Shown here in pieces: positions 55,211 through 63,075 of a stretch of 64,000 bases of DNA. The notes under the pieces were generated by a model. The model was not told where the DNA came from and did not search any database. It saw only the letters and a list, made by a program, of their open reading frames with translations. Both the position numbers and the translations under genes were made by a program. Every line of letters begins with the position of its first letter. The first letter of the stretch is position 1. The DNA is from Thermoplasmata archaeon (GTDB lineage: Archaea; Thermoplasmatota; Thermoplasmata; Thermoplasmatales; Thermoplasmataceae), in NCBI GenBank assembly GCA_021850505.1, contig JAJZLW010000102.1, positions 1 to 64,000 of the forward strand, read 5' to 3'.

Positions 55211-55834
55211 TCAGTACCTTGCCCGGTAATAGTCTCTGTAATATCTGGAACGCGCAGCCTTTCTTGATTTTTCAACCACCTGCAGATAGAGCCCCAAAGG
55301 GTAGAGAATACCTGCGATTATCTGTGCATCTATTGAAGCAACACCAAGCACAAGAAGGGTGAACCAGAGAAGGAAAGCACCAAGCACTCCTGCAACAACC
55401 ATTGTTACTCTCTTGTAAAGAACATAAACAGCCGCGAAAACAAGGACGCTTATAACAAGTATCTCAGGTAAATATGCAGGATAGATTGCAAGCAGAACAA
55501 AGAATGTAAGCGCAGCGAAACCCACAGATAAGGCTATCTTTACAAAGATGGTCATCAGAAGGGCACCTAAAATAATGCCTATAATCAAGACGAGATAAAC
55601 TGGGGTGCTTGAAAGTGGTATGTAATGAAGCAGAAAGGAGGCAAATATGTAACCATAATATGCTCCCAGTACAACAAACAGGAGCTTCCAGGTAGTACTC
55701 CCCTTGAATATGAGTGCAACTGAGAGAAAGACCAGTCCTATAAGTACGACATAGGATAAACTGGCTGGAAGGTATAAACTATTCAAGAAGAGGCTCTTGA
55801 AATAATTCTCTATTGTTGAGGTTAAACCGACCAT
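55211..55834 (-). CDS. Polytopic membrane protein (TMEM198/DUF4203-like)
   Basis: A 207-residue, six- to seven-helix protein with small-residue-rich helices (LLFVVLGAYYGYIFASFLL, IIGIILGALLMTIFVK) and a very basic, Tyr-rich C-terminal tail (RKAARSRYYRDYYRARY). The helix spacing recalls DUF4203 proteins; I am not certain of the family. A 12-bp palindrome identical to one upstream of nrdJ lies 48 nt before its start. Confidence 0.6.
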   Translation of the reverse strand: MVGLTSTIENYFKSLFLNSLYLPASLSYVVLIGLVFLSVALIFKGSTTWKLLFVVLGAYYGYIFASFLLHYIPLSSTPVYLVLIIGIILGALLMTIFVKIALSVGFAALTFFVLLAIYPAYLPEILVISVLVFAAVYVLYKRVTMVVAGVLGAFLLWFTLLVLGVASIDAQIIAGILYPLGLYLQVVEKSRKAARSRYYRDYYRARY

Positions 55835-56164
55835 AACTGTCAGACATTGTATGACAAGTATTAATATTTTTGGATAATTAACGATAATTATCGCACTGGT
55901 TCAATATTACAGTAAGTCAATACAATTGGCTGTATTAAATTTTCATTCCTTTTCCTGGTCGGTAAATTAGATCTGAAGAAATATTGGATTGTGTCTGACA
56001 TTTGCTGGTAGCATCAATGTTAAGGTTTTGATATGTATCTTGCTTGCTCTGAAAAATGCTGTTCCGGATGAAAAGGTATTTGAATTCCACAAATTGAATC
56101 TAAAGAAGAGATAGGAGAGTGTAATATTCACCGATCCAACCGATTATTGATTGCGGATAAGAAA
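55835..56164. other. Intergenic region with possible gene debris
   Basis: About 330 nt. It contains the palindrome near 55882. A short plus-strand frame near 56043-56148 (LALKNAVPDEKVFEFHKLN, a stop, then ESVIFTDPTDY) looks more protein-like than chance, but is too short to identify and may be decayed accessory DNA. Confidence 0.3.
55882..55893. promoter_or_regulatory. Second copy of the 12-bp palindrome CGATAATTATCG
   Basis: Identical to the palindrome upstream of nrdJ at 35475. It is preceded by a partial copy (ggataattaacg), giving a tandem arrangement in the upstream region of the 55211-55834 membrane protein gene. It is likely a binding site for the same regulator. Confidence 0.45.
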
Positions 56165-56725
56165 TTAATAAGTTCCAGACTTTCCATACAGCTTGGAAGT
56201 ATATTCAAGCACCTTTGATTTGTTTGCCATTTCATTTAGTCTTTCCTTTGTTTCGGGATCAATGGACAGACCGTAATAATTTAAATCAAGAAGTGTTTTT
56301 TCAACATCTGATACTGGAACAAAAACACCTCCGTAATTTACATAATCATAGCCAAAGAATGCTTTTTCGTTAATCCTGTGAACTATAACACGTATTCCCA
56401 TTATATCCCTGATTCCTGGATTCGCCAGGCTTCTTGTCACTATGACCGGGGCGGATTGCTGTGTCCATAATTTTCTAATTGTGAGCGCATACTGTAGACC
56501 GTAATAGAATGGCCTGAATTTGAATCCGATTATCGACTCGCTGCGATTGTAAGAATAGGTTCCTTTTCCGATTCTCTGTAGTTTTCCATCCTGTGCAAGA
56601 TTGTGGAGCATTAATCTGATGTAAGCTTCACTGGCGCCCAGCCTGGATAAAAACCTCCTTGCATCATTAATATCGAAGATTAATTGCTTGGCAAAGAAAT
56701 CAGCAAAAGCAGATTCATATTTCAT
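56165..56725 (-). CDS. AbiEi-like antitoxin/transcriptional regulator
   Basis: A 186-residue protein with an N-terminal winged helix (DINDARRFLSRLGASEAYIR, then LMLHNLAQDGKLQRIGKGTY). A C-terminal domain contains GLQYALTIRKLW, VIVTRSLANPGIRDI and DVEKTLLDLNYYG, the AbiEi_4/AbiEi_1 pattern. Such proteins neutralise and regulate AbiEii nucleotidyltransferase toxins. It overlaps the end of the toxin-like gene by 11 nt and is second in the operon, the reverse of the classical abiEi-abiEii order. Confidence 0.78.
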   Translation of the reverse strand: MKYESAFADFFAKQLIFDINDARRFLSRLGASEAYIRLMLHNLAQDGKLQRIGKGTYSYNRSESIIGFKFRPFYYGLQYALTIRKLWTQQSAPVIVTRSLANPGIRDIMGIRVIVHRINEKAFFGYDYVNYGGVFVPVSDVEKTLLDLNYYGLSIDPETKERLNEMANKSKVLEYTSKLYGKSGTY

Positions 56726-57356
56726 TCAACCACCTCTTAAGATACTCGGTCATATTGTCAAAATTCAAATTACGTGGACCGGCATAAAGAAGCGCTGGCA
56801 GTACTTCTTCGTCTATGGGTCTCGCTAAATTGTTGAGAAACGACGAGAGCTTTGATCTGACAACATAATCTGATCTCTCAAGCCATTTCGTAAGAATGAA
56901 CAGATCATAGATGTCCCTTACATATCTTCTGCCATTATATGCTTCAATCTTCCTTATCATCAATTCGGTCGGGCTAAACACATTTATTATTTTTACAGTT
57001 CCGTCTATTCGCAGGTAAGGTCGTATTTCATTTTCAGCGAAGCCCGGCTTAGACTCTAGAAGAATATCTGTTTCATCCCTTGCTATTCTAACTCTTGAAG
57101 GCAGATCAGGATCCGTCCAAATCAGTCTGAGGTCGTACCTTGCAAGTAATGCAATAAGCTCCTTAAAGGCAGACAAGTCCAGATAAATGTCTATACCCTC
57201 TGAGAATCTCATTCCTCCAAAGCATCTCCAAATTGCCGTTCCTCCGTATAGAAGAGCACCGGGCTGGATCCTGTCATATATAAGATCAATTATATAATCC
57301 TGAAGTCTGGCAATTTTTAGTCTCTGACCGCTTAGAAACGGTTCTATTGGTGCCAA
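56715..57356 (-). CDS. AbiEii-like nucleotidyltransferase (toxin-like)
   Basis: A 213-residue protein with the DNTase-fold signature GALLYGGTAIWRCFGG followed by MRFSEGIDIYLDL. The family motif is S-x-D-(I/L)-D; here the first Asp is Gly (RFSEGID), so one metal ligand is missing. The later segment SPTELMIRKIEAYNGRRYVR and YDLFILTKWL matches AbiEii, including the Lys/Arg and D(L/I)YDL region. It may be an attenuated or inactive toxin. It is first in an operon with the AbiEi-like gene. Confidence 0.78.
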   Translation of the reverse strand: MAPIEPFLSGQRLKIARLQDYIIDLIYDRIQPGALLYGGTAIWRCFGGMRFSEGIDIYLDLSAFKELIALLARYDLRLIWTDPDLPSRVRIARDETDILLESKPGFAENEIRPYLRIDGTVKIINVFSPTELMIRKIEAYNGRRYVRDIYDLFILTKWLERSDYVVRSKLSSFLNNLARPIDEEVLPALLYAGPRNLNFDNMTEYLKRWLNEI

Positions 57357-57696
57357 TAAAGTAAGTGATTGTTATATAATATTATAACTTTAACTAATTA
57401 TACTACCGTATGGGGTTCGGTTAGATCCATGGGGTTCTATGATATTAATAAATAAATTCATACACAGAAGACAGCAACAAGGATATTCATGTTAGTAGAT
57501 GGGGGTTGTTCTTAAAAAATAAATGAGAGTGCGTGGAGCCCTGTGCGTTAATGTTTTAAACGAATATTCGAACGGTAACAACGGAGGTATTTCTAAAAAA
57601 CTATTCGGTATATAGAGCTGATCAGTAGGTTTTCGAACACTCGGCTCTATGATACCGCGATCCGGCTAATGGTTCACCAAAATGACAGCATTTCGG
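57357..57696. other. Intergenic region with repeated element
   Basis: About 340 nt with alternating GC-rich and AT-rich patches, including short tandem phrases such as tggggttc and ctatgata. It holds one copy of a 35-bp element also present at 59.46 kb (separate entry). No ORF or tRNA was found. Confidence 0.4.
57531..57565 (+). repeat. Copy 1 of a 35-38 bp element (GCG-G-rich block plus TGCGTTAAT-TTTTAAACGAAT)
   Basis: The core TGCGTTAATGTTTTAAACGAAT is nearly identical to TGCGTTTAATCTTTTAAACGAAT in the copy at 59459-59496. Each is preceded by a GC-rich block starting GCG and containing GCCC. The core is an imperfect inverted repeat (CGTTAA and TTAAACG). The two copies lie in the same orientation on either side of the VapBC/methyltransferase segment. 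Confidence 0.5.
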
Positions 57697-58107
57697 TTAT
57701 CCTGACTTGATTATCACCCCAATATTTGCTATCTCTCTTTCCTTTTCTATAAATTCGCGATCAAAAGTTATAAACGTATCTGCCCCGATCATCATGCTGG
57801 CGGAAATGTGCAATATGTCCAAGGTTTTCATTCTTATCCTAACTGCAATTTCTAAGGCATTACTGATAATCTTGTTCATGCTCGCTTCAGGGATTTCAAT
57901 ATTAATTTCAGGTAAATAATCGACGAAAGCTTCTATTTCGTCCACGCTCAGGTTTGTTGTCCTGGAAAGCACGGATTTCAATTCCAAAACAGCTACTAGA
58001 GATGTAACCTCCCTGTCTCCACGATCAAAAATTTTCAATGCTCTTGCATGATTAACATCTCTGTTGTTAAGGAATGAAATTATGACGTTTGTGTCAATAT
58101 AATTCAG
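57697..58107 (-). CDS. vapC: VapC-type PIN toxin, no standard start codon
   Basis: The PIN domain begins NYIDTNVIISFLNNRDVNH, but the only possible initiators in frame before it are CTG (58107) or ATT (58113); the first ATG lies 23 codons into the protein, beyond the catalytic Asp. With the CTG start the protein is 136-137 residues, normal for VapC. Catalytic acids are in YIDTN, AVLELKS and LDILHIS, with a late FDREF. The antitoxin gene ends 1 nt earlier, so re-initiation at CTG is plausible; alternatively the ATG was lost by point mutation and the toxin is silenced. VapC enzymes cut tRNA or rRNA. Confidence 0.72.
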   Translation of the reverse strand: MNYIDTNVIISFLNNRDVNHARALKIFDRGDREVTSLVAVLELKSVLSRTTNLSVDEIEAFVDYLPEINIEIPEASMNKIISNALEIAVRIRMKTLDILHISASMMIGADTFITFDREFIEKEREIANIGVIIKSG

Positions 58108-58108
58108 T

Positions 58109-58360
58109 CTAATCCCGTTCCTTTATTGATATTTCCGATAGATCCTTAGGCAGTTCAGGGAGTCCCTTTTCTTTCCATTTCTTGATTATTTCTTGACTTT
58201 TTTCCTTCCGATCTACTGTTTTTTTTGCGTTTTGCATGCCATTCTGCATAATCCACCTCAAGGCATCTGCTCTGTTAGTGGCAATCTTGTATCTTATTAA
58301 CTGTTCAATAAGATCGGAAGTGTTAGTATCTATCCTCAATGCGATAACATTTGAAACCAT
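58109..58360 (-). CDS. vapB: VapB-like ribbon-helix-helix antitoxin
   Basis: An 83-residue protein. Residues 1-45 form a ribbon-helix-helix (SNVIALRIDTNTSDLIEQLI, then RYKIATNRADALRWIMQNGM), followed by a charged tail (KKWKEKGLPELPKDLSE) that would bind the toxin. It lies directly before the PIN gene with 1 nt between them, the standard antitoxin-toxin order. Autoregulation by binding its own promoter is the norm for this family. Confidence 0.82.
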   Translation of the reverse strand: MVSNVIALRIDTNTSDLIEQLIRYKIATNRADALRWIMQNGMQNAKKTVDRKEKSQEIIKKWKEKGLPELPKDLSEISIKERD

Positions 58361-58420
58361 ATAATTTCATATGTAAACATTCTATAAATTCTTTCTTGAC
58401 TGTTTCTATTTACCTCTTTC

Positions 58421-58573
58421 CTAACGGATAGTTCTTCTCTCTTTAATGTAATCTTTCCTTACGGCCTCTTGCTCTTTACTCTCTTTCGTAAGTTTTTCTT
58501 TAAACCTATGATAATATCCAGATATGTTCTTTAAATCGTACTTTGCTGGGTTAGGAAAATTTTTTGTTTCCAT
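58421..58573 (-). CDS. Possible 50-codon small protein
   Basis: An ATG-initiated frame reads METKNFPNPAKYDLKNISGY and continues with YHRFKEKLTKESKEQ to a TAG. It is strongly charged and helical in the second half, and it lies on the same strand just upstream of vapB. It has no recognised family. Its amino acid makeup looks natural, but the short length leaves chance possible. Confidence 0.3.
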   Translation of the reverse strand: METKNFPNPAKYDLKNISGYYHRFKEKLTKESKEQEAVRKDYIKERRTIR

Positions 58574-58612
58574 TGACAATAAATTTTTAATTTGCCAGAC
58601 ATTGATTAATTA

Positions 58613-59239
58613 ATGGAACATTATAACTCTACGAAGGCAGCCGAAGATTATCATAGGGTATTCACCAAAGATGATGACAATCCAGAATTAAAGAGAAAAG
58701 CAATTCAAAGATACGTAAAGTTTACATCAAAATTAAAACAAGGAGGCCACGTTCTTGATGCAGGTTGTGGCACTGGCATATTTGTGCCTTATTTTGTCAA
58801 GAATGGTTTCACAGTTACAGGTGTGGATATCTCAAGCTCAATGATTGAGTTAGCTTCCGAGAACAACCCTTTGGCTGAATTCAAGGTAATGGATATACGC
58901 CATCTAAATTTCCCGTCGAATTACTTTGACGGCATATGGAATGTTGCAACTTTGCTTCATATGGGTGAGTCTGATGTCAAATTGGCACTTCAAGAATCTA
59001 GGAGAGTTTTGAAGGATAATGGAACCCTATATATTGCCACACGAACGAAAGACACCAGCATAAGCATAATAGAAGAGTCAAGGGAAGGAGGCGAGATAAT
59101 GGTAAATTATTATTCTGTAAGTAAATTAGACGGGTTGTTAAAGGCTTCCGGTTTCGAAACAATAGAAATCAAAGTTGAACCAGACGACTATTCAAGGCCA
59201 TTTGACTGCGTTTTTTTCCTTGTCAAACTCTCCACTTAA
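58613..59239 (+). CDS. Class I SAM-dependent methyltransferase
   Basis: A 208-residue protein with the SAM-binding motif GGHVLDAGCGTGIFVPYF, the acidic second-strand end in VTGVDISSSMIELA, the FKVMDIRHLNF loop and a FDGIWNVATLLHM strand. The Methyltransf_11/25 group is the closest type; the substrate is unknown. The gene is AT-rich and flanked by the toxin-antitoxin genes and the repeated element, suggesting an accessory acquisition. Confidence 0.85.
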   Translation: MEHYNSTKAAEDYHRVFTKDDDNPELKRKAIQRYVKFTSKLKQGGHVLDAGCGTGIFVPYFVKNGFTVTGVDISSSMIELASENNPLAEFKVMDIRHLNFPSNYFDGIWNVATLLHMGESDVKLALQESRRVLKDNGTLYIATRTKDTSISIIEESREGGEIMVNYYSVSKLDGLLKASGFETIEIKVEPDDYSRPFDCVFFLVKLST

Positions 59240-59597
59240 TGCCTTGTAGCAACGTATTGTATACTTGGGCGAACTACTATGAAATTCTCACATTAAACTT
59301 GGCTCAATTGTGCATTACCCGTAAAATCTGTAATACAATAATTTCTTTAATGCGGATTTATTTCAAGTTTCTCCCACTAAGCTAAATGAAAGAGGGGTTA
59401 ATCTAACATTCAACAAAAATTGGCATTTGAAAATGCTCACATAAGTAAACACGGGAAAGCGGGCCCGGGGGTATGCGTTTAATCTTTTAAACGAATCCCA
59501 TTGAATGTTTTGGTAAAAAGATTTCGATACATAATACAATAAACTAAAATGGTGCGAAAGAGATGTACTTAATATCTGGAAAAAAAATTATCTATTA
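59240..59597. other. Intergenic region with repeated element
   Basis: About 360 nt with no ORF. It contains a strongly GC-rich patch (gcgggcccggggg, 59459-59471) and the second copy of the repeated element. The end of the cytochrome operon lies just beyond on the minus strand. Confidence 0.4.
59459..59496 (+). repeat. Copy 2 of the 35-38 bp element
   Basis: The GC-rich block GCGGGCCCGGGGG is followed by TGCGTTTAATCTTTTAAACGAAT. The core contains a perfect 7-bp inverted repeat, CGTTTAA-TCTT-TTAAACG. Same orientation as copy 1 at 57531-57565, about 1.9 kb away. Confidence 0.5.
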
Positions 59598-59834
59598 TCA
59601 GATCTCCAGCTTACCCATATTGTATACGAGGACGCCGAAACCAATGAATGCAAATGTAACCGAAAGCCAGCTTGCTATCTGATGCGGTCCTATTTCTGGC
59701 GATATCGTTGGAAAATACTGGTAAAGTATGAATATTGGAACGGAAAGGATCAACAGAACCAGTGCAAAGAAGATCTCTATCATTTCTATCCTTCTTCTTT
59801 TCCAGAGATCCTTGAATTCTGTCAAAATACTCAT
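59598..59834 (-). CDS. Small membrane protein of the cytochrome b/Rieske operon (78 aa)
   Basis: A 78-residue protein with two transmembrane helices (about 18-38 and 53-71) after a basic N-terminus (FKDLWKRRRIEM). It is the last gene of a five-gene operon and overlaps the preceding gene by 4 nt. No heme, iron or copper motif is visible. It is probably an accessory subunit of the complex; function unknown. Confidence 0.65.
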   Translation of the reverse strand: MSILTEFKDLWKRRRIEMIEIFFALVLLILSVPIFILYQYFPTISPEIGPHQIASWLSVTFAFIGFGVLVYNMGKLEI

Positions 59835-60178
59835 GGATAACTCACCCCAATCAAAGCGAAGGCAAAAACGTAAAGAAGCAATGGCAGCAGGATTGTTCTT
59901 ATCCTCAAACCTGCCCTAACCCCTTTTCCATTTTTCATCAACAATGAAATTAGGAAGAATATCAGCGATACAACCATGAAAACAAGGGAGACTATGAAAA
60001 GTGCAAGAAGGAAATCGTAATAATTGCCAAAGACAGGTGATACCATTGACGAGATTGGTTCGTGATACATTCTCACGATCGGATATATCACCAGGGTGTA
60101 CAGGACCATGGGGATAGAACCGGCAATGTATATTATCATTGATGTGTAAAATAGAGCCAGCCGCTTGTTAATTATCAT
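59831..60178 (-). CDS. Small membrane protein of the cytochrome b/Rieske operon (115 aa)
   Basis: A 115-residue protein with three helices (residues about 8-30, 48-78 and 93-112). It overlaps its neighbours on both sides by 4 nt, so its synthesis is tied to the cytochrome operon. No cofactor-binding motif is apparent. It is likely a structural subunit; the family is not recognised. Confidence 0.65.
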   Translation of the reverse strand: MIINKRLALFYTSMIIYIAGSIPMVLYTLVIYPIVRMYHEPISSMVSPVFGNYYDFLLALFIVSLVFMVVSLIFFLISLLMKNGKGVRAGLRIRTILLPLLLYVFAFALIGVSYP

Positions 60179-60363
60179 CTGTAAATCCCCTCCGCTGCAA
60201 GTGATATCAATACGACAAGAGATGTCAGGATCAGATCAATGAAGAGCAATATTGCCCAAACCGTCTGGTAACTTGAGAAAGCCACCGAAGAAATATACCA
60301 GAGTAATATCGCAATTACAACCTGTATGCCTATGATCATATAAGCTGTTTTGAGTTTATTCAT
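60175..60363 (-). CDS. Small membrane protein of the cytochrome b/Rieske operon (62 aa)
   Basis: A 62-residue protein made of two transmembrane helices with a short loop (about 8-30 and 35-55). The start overlaps the end of the cytochrome b gene by 8 nt and the stop overlaps the next gene by 4 nt. The size resembles the tiny subunits of b6f complexes, but no sequence similarity can be claimed. Confidence 0.65.
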   Translation of the reverse strand: MNKLKTAYMIIGIQVVIAILLWYISSVAFSSYQTVWAILLFIDLILTSLVVLISLAAEGIYR

Positions 60364-61546
60364 TCTTCACCATATCCTGTTTTGCAAATCTCATTGCATA
60401 TACTGAAGCAAATGCCACTAACGTAATGCCCCACCACATGTCCATTGTAAGCAGCCTGGTCTGAGTTAGACCTGGTTGTGCGTATCCCCATAACCCCATA
60501 ATGAAGAGAGCGATGAGATAAAACACCCCGAAGACTGTGATCATCGGCCTTTCAAGAGCCTCTGTTCCCTTGTATCTGTCAATGAAGGGTATGAACAGAA
60601 GGGAAATAAGGAAAAATGTGACAAGTGGAACTCCTCCTGTGGTTAATCCATAGCCGGCAAGATCCATTAATTTGTAAACTGGCATTATGTACCAGTCCGG
60701 AAACGGTGTCAGCCCATACTGAAGAGAGCCGTATGCGAGTTGCAGTTTCTGGGGAAATGCCGCAGCGAATATGAGCACTATTGCTATGAATATCAGGGAT
60801 GTGAATACTGTATACAAGAGATTGACCGGAAACCACGGCAGGTTCTTTTTTCTCTGTACTTCTTCAGGTTCGTCCTTTATTCCAAATGGACCAGATTTCT
60901 CAAAGAGATAGAAATGCAATACAGTAACAAGGATGATCAATCCTCCCACAATAGCAACATGTAATGAAAGCAGGTGAGCCATTGTCTGGGCAGTTGTTCC
61001 GTTTCCAACTATAACTGCTACTAGAAAATTGGCAAGAGCTGGAAAGAGCCTTCCAATGACGCTCTTTTCAACAAGTATCTCCATAACATGAAGCGCTGAA
61101 AGGCTGATGTATGTCTGCGTGAGGAGATAACCCAGTATGGCCTCAATATATACAAGGACAAAGAGTATGACTCCAAGAATCCACTGGAGCCATCTCCATT
61201 TTCCCTTGTAAGCACCTGTGAAATAGGATCTGAACATGTGAACGTAGAGAAGCGCGACCATGGCATATCCCATGTAAAGGTGGGAGGTAAGGAGAAGATG
61301 CCCGAAATATACGCTTGATATTATACCTGCAGTCGAGTTATACGGATTTCCCTGCTGGTAGTAATAGAAAAGCAGTATACCAGAAAACCCCAGGTAAAGC
61401 AGGGCTGCCAGCAGAAAAGAACCTGTCCAGTAATCCAGGCGGAGTTCCTTCTTGGTTATTGATCTGAGCGATATGTTGTAGGAACCGGGCGGTCCCTTTT
61501 CTTCAGTTATTATTTTGGTCAGGTCATATTCATTTTTTTCTGTCAT
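60356..61546 (-). CDS. Cytochrome b of a bc1/b6f-type quinol-oxidising complex
   Basis: An eight- to nine-helix protein of about 396 residues. Two pairs of heme-ligand His lie on two helices. Numbered from the upstream ATG at 61585 they are H102/H116 and H209/H224 (SHLYMGYAMVALLYVHMF; SLHVAIVGG to TVLHFYLF). The 14/15 spacing resembles the b6f form rather than the 14/14 of bc1. The Qo-site motif is PDWY (TPFPDWYIMP), as in b6f and archaeal cytochromes. I prefer the ATG at 61546, 10 nt after the Rieske stop; the 61585 start overlaps that gene. It receives electrons from quinol and acts with the Rieske protein encoded just before it. Confidence 0.9.
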   Translation of the reverse strand: MTEKNEYDLTKIITEEKGPPGSYNISLRSITKKELRLDYWTGSFLLAALLYLGFSGILLFYYYQQGNPYNSTAGIISSVYFGHLLLTSHLYMGYAMVALLYVHMFRSYFTGAYKGKWRWLQWILGVILFVLVYIEAILGYLLTQTYISLSALHVMEILVEKSVIGRLFPALANFLVAVIVGNGTTAQTMAHLLSLHVAIVGGLIILVTVLHFYLFEKSGPFGIKDEPEEVQRKKNLPWFPVNLLYTVFTSLIFIAIVLIFAAAFPQKLQLAYGSLQYGLTPFPDWYIMPVYKLMDLAGYGLTTGGVPLVTFFLISLLFIPFIDRYKGTEALERPMITVFGVFYLIALFIMGLWGYAQPGLTQTRLLTMDMWWGITLVAFASVYAMRFAKQDMVKNE

Positions 61547-61556
61547 GATATCATTC

Positions 61557-62375
61557 TCAATAATAATTTCCAGGCCATGGTCCATTCGAACTGCTTACAA
61601 CGATTGATTTGTATATATTTTCGGCCTGGCTGTAAATTGGAAGCTCCGTCCCTCCTGACAAGTTTTCTTCTTCAACCTGCGATCCATATATTTCACCATT
61701 CGGAAGGAACTGGTGTGTCCTGATAACAGGACTTTCACTGTTCATGCCGACCGCATAAAGGTAGTCCGTGGATGTATCATGATGCAGGATGACCTGCGGG
61801 AGAGAATGATTTGCCGGACTCGGAGCCGGACCATTATTGTATAGATTGTGCACGCCTTTGGTTGGATCGTACTGGCTCCCATGGCATTTGCAATATATCA
61901 GGCCATATTTTGGCCAGTTTGCCGCTGTATACCCAATGAGCTGTGCCTCAAATGGAATGTGCTTGGCTGGATCATAACTTAGCAGTGGCGTGATACAGGC
62001 AAGATGCTGGCAGATACCACTGTAAGCAACTATGTTTGAATTCGGTCCCACTCCTCCAGGAATCGACACCCCATTAAGAGCCATAAGTATGTTGGGTTCG
62101 TCCTGAAGAGGATAATTGAAGACCATCAGTGGATATTTGCTTGTGGAAAGCCCTGCAACGGGTATATCAGAGGCATGTATCGGATTTCCGTTAGAATCTG
62201 TCAGTATCGCAGTCGGATATGTGGAGGAAACCGGTAGGTTTCTTGTCTTTGGAACAAAGTATCTCCATCCTGAAAGTCCACCGACAAGAAGGGCAGCACT
62301 AGAAATTCCAACCGCTTTAAGGAATGTTCTCCTTTCATTGAAGGGTCTATTCTTATCGTTTTCAGTGTCTGGCAC
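61557..62375 (-). CDS. Membrane-anchored Rieske iron-sulfur protein of the bc-type complex
   Basis: A 272-residue protein with GTG start. A twin-arginine type signal/anchor (RRTFLKAVG at 15-23, then a hydrophobic helix) exports the folded domain. Cluster motifs are C-Q-H in SGICQHLACITPL and C-K-C-H in IYCKCHGSQYDP. The extra Cys in each motif would form the stabilising disulfide. The long C-terminal extension after the cluster fold (about 80 residues) is typical of archaeal SoxL/SoxF-like proteins. It is the first gene of the five-gene operon. Confidence 0.92.
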   Translation of the reverse strand: MPDTENDKNRPFNERRTFLKAVGISSAALLVGGLSGWRYFVPKTRNLPVSSTYPTAILTDSNGNPIHASDIPVAGLSTSKYPLMVFNYPLQDEPNILMALNGVSIPGGVGPNSNIVAYSGICQHLACITPLLSYDPAKHIPFEAQLIGYTAANWPKYGLIYCKCHGSQYDPTKGVHNLYNNGPAPSPANHSLPQVILHHDTSTDYLYAVGMNSESPVIRTHQFLPNGEIYGSQVEEENLSGGTELPIYSQAENIYKSIVVSSSNGPWPGNYY

Positions 62376-62463
62376 GATAAATCCCTTAGCTGATCATCTC
62401 ATCGTATTTCAATAATTATCATCATATCTTCAGATCGCTATTGCATCCTGTCACGGGGATGTT

Positions 62464-63054
62464 TCAGTAGAGTACCGCTCTGCATGGAGCGCCGTCTTCG
62501 AACATCTTTAATGGAAGGCACATAAAATTATATTCGCCAGGCTCTACATCTTTTAGGTATAGCCCCTCCATTATTATGATGCCAGCACGCAAAAGCGTTT
62601 TATGAACGACAGGTTCGGGTGATTTGAATTTCTCAACCGAAAGATAGTCTATCCCGACAAGTTTGCAACCATCTGCAACAAGCTTCTTGGCCGCATCCAG
62701 TGCTATATATGTGAAGGATGTGTCAAAACTGTCATACTTATTTGAATTGTTTGTTTTGAAAAGTACAATTTTTTCATGCTGCTTCGGTATATCTTTTTCT
62801 GTAATTTCCTGGCCGGAGCAGAATACCACAGTTGCCTTGCCCTGAAACTGTTCAAGCGGGATTTCCGATGCTTTTTTCCCATCAGGAAGCATGTGGTAGG
62901 GTGCGTCAAAATGTGTGCCTGAATGGGTTTCCATTAAAACACGCGTGATGTGAACGTGGTCTTTTTCATGCGTCTTGTAAGCATATTCCTCGTAATGGGC
63001 GTCGCCAGGATATGTGATCATTCCATTCTTCAGCGGAAGCGATATATCAATCAT
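62464..63054 (-). CDS. Cyclase-family metal hydrolase (kynurenine formamidase-like)
   Basis: A 196-residue protein of the cyclase fold, with the metal motif ETHSGTHFDAPYHMLPDG and a conserved IDISLPLKNGMITYPGD start. Members hydrolyse amides or lactones, such as N-formylkynurenine and isatin. No tryptophan-degradation genes are nearby, so the substrate is open. It follows nob1 on the same strand by 22 nt and could be the last gene of the nnrD-nob1-cyclase transcript. Confidence 0.88.
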   Translation of the reverse strand: MIDISLPLKNGMITYPGDAHYEEYAYKTHEKDHVHITRVLMETHSGTHFDAPYHMLPDGKKASEIPLEQFQGKATVVFCSGQEITEKDIPKQHEKIVLFKTNNSNKYDSFDTSFTYIALDAAKKLVADGCKLVGIDYLSVEKFKSPEPVVHKTLLRAGIIIMEGLYLKDVEPGEYNFMCLPLKMFEDGAPCRAVLY

Positions 63055-63075
63055 GAAATCAGATTACATCAACGG

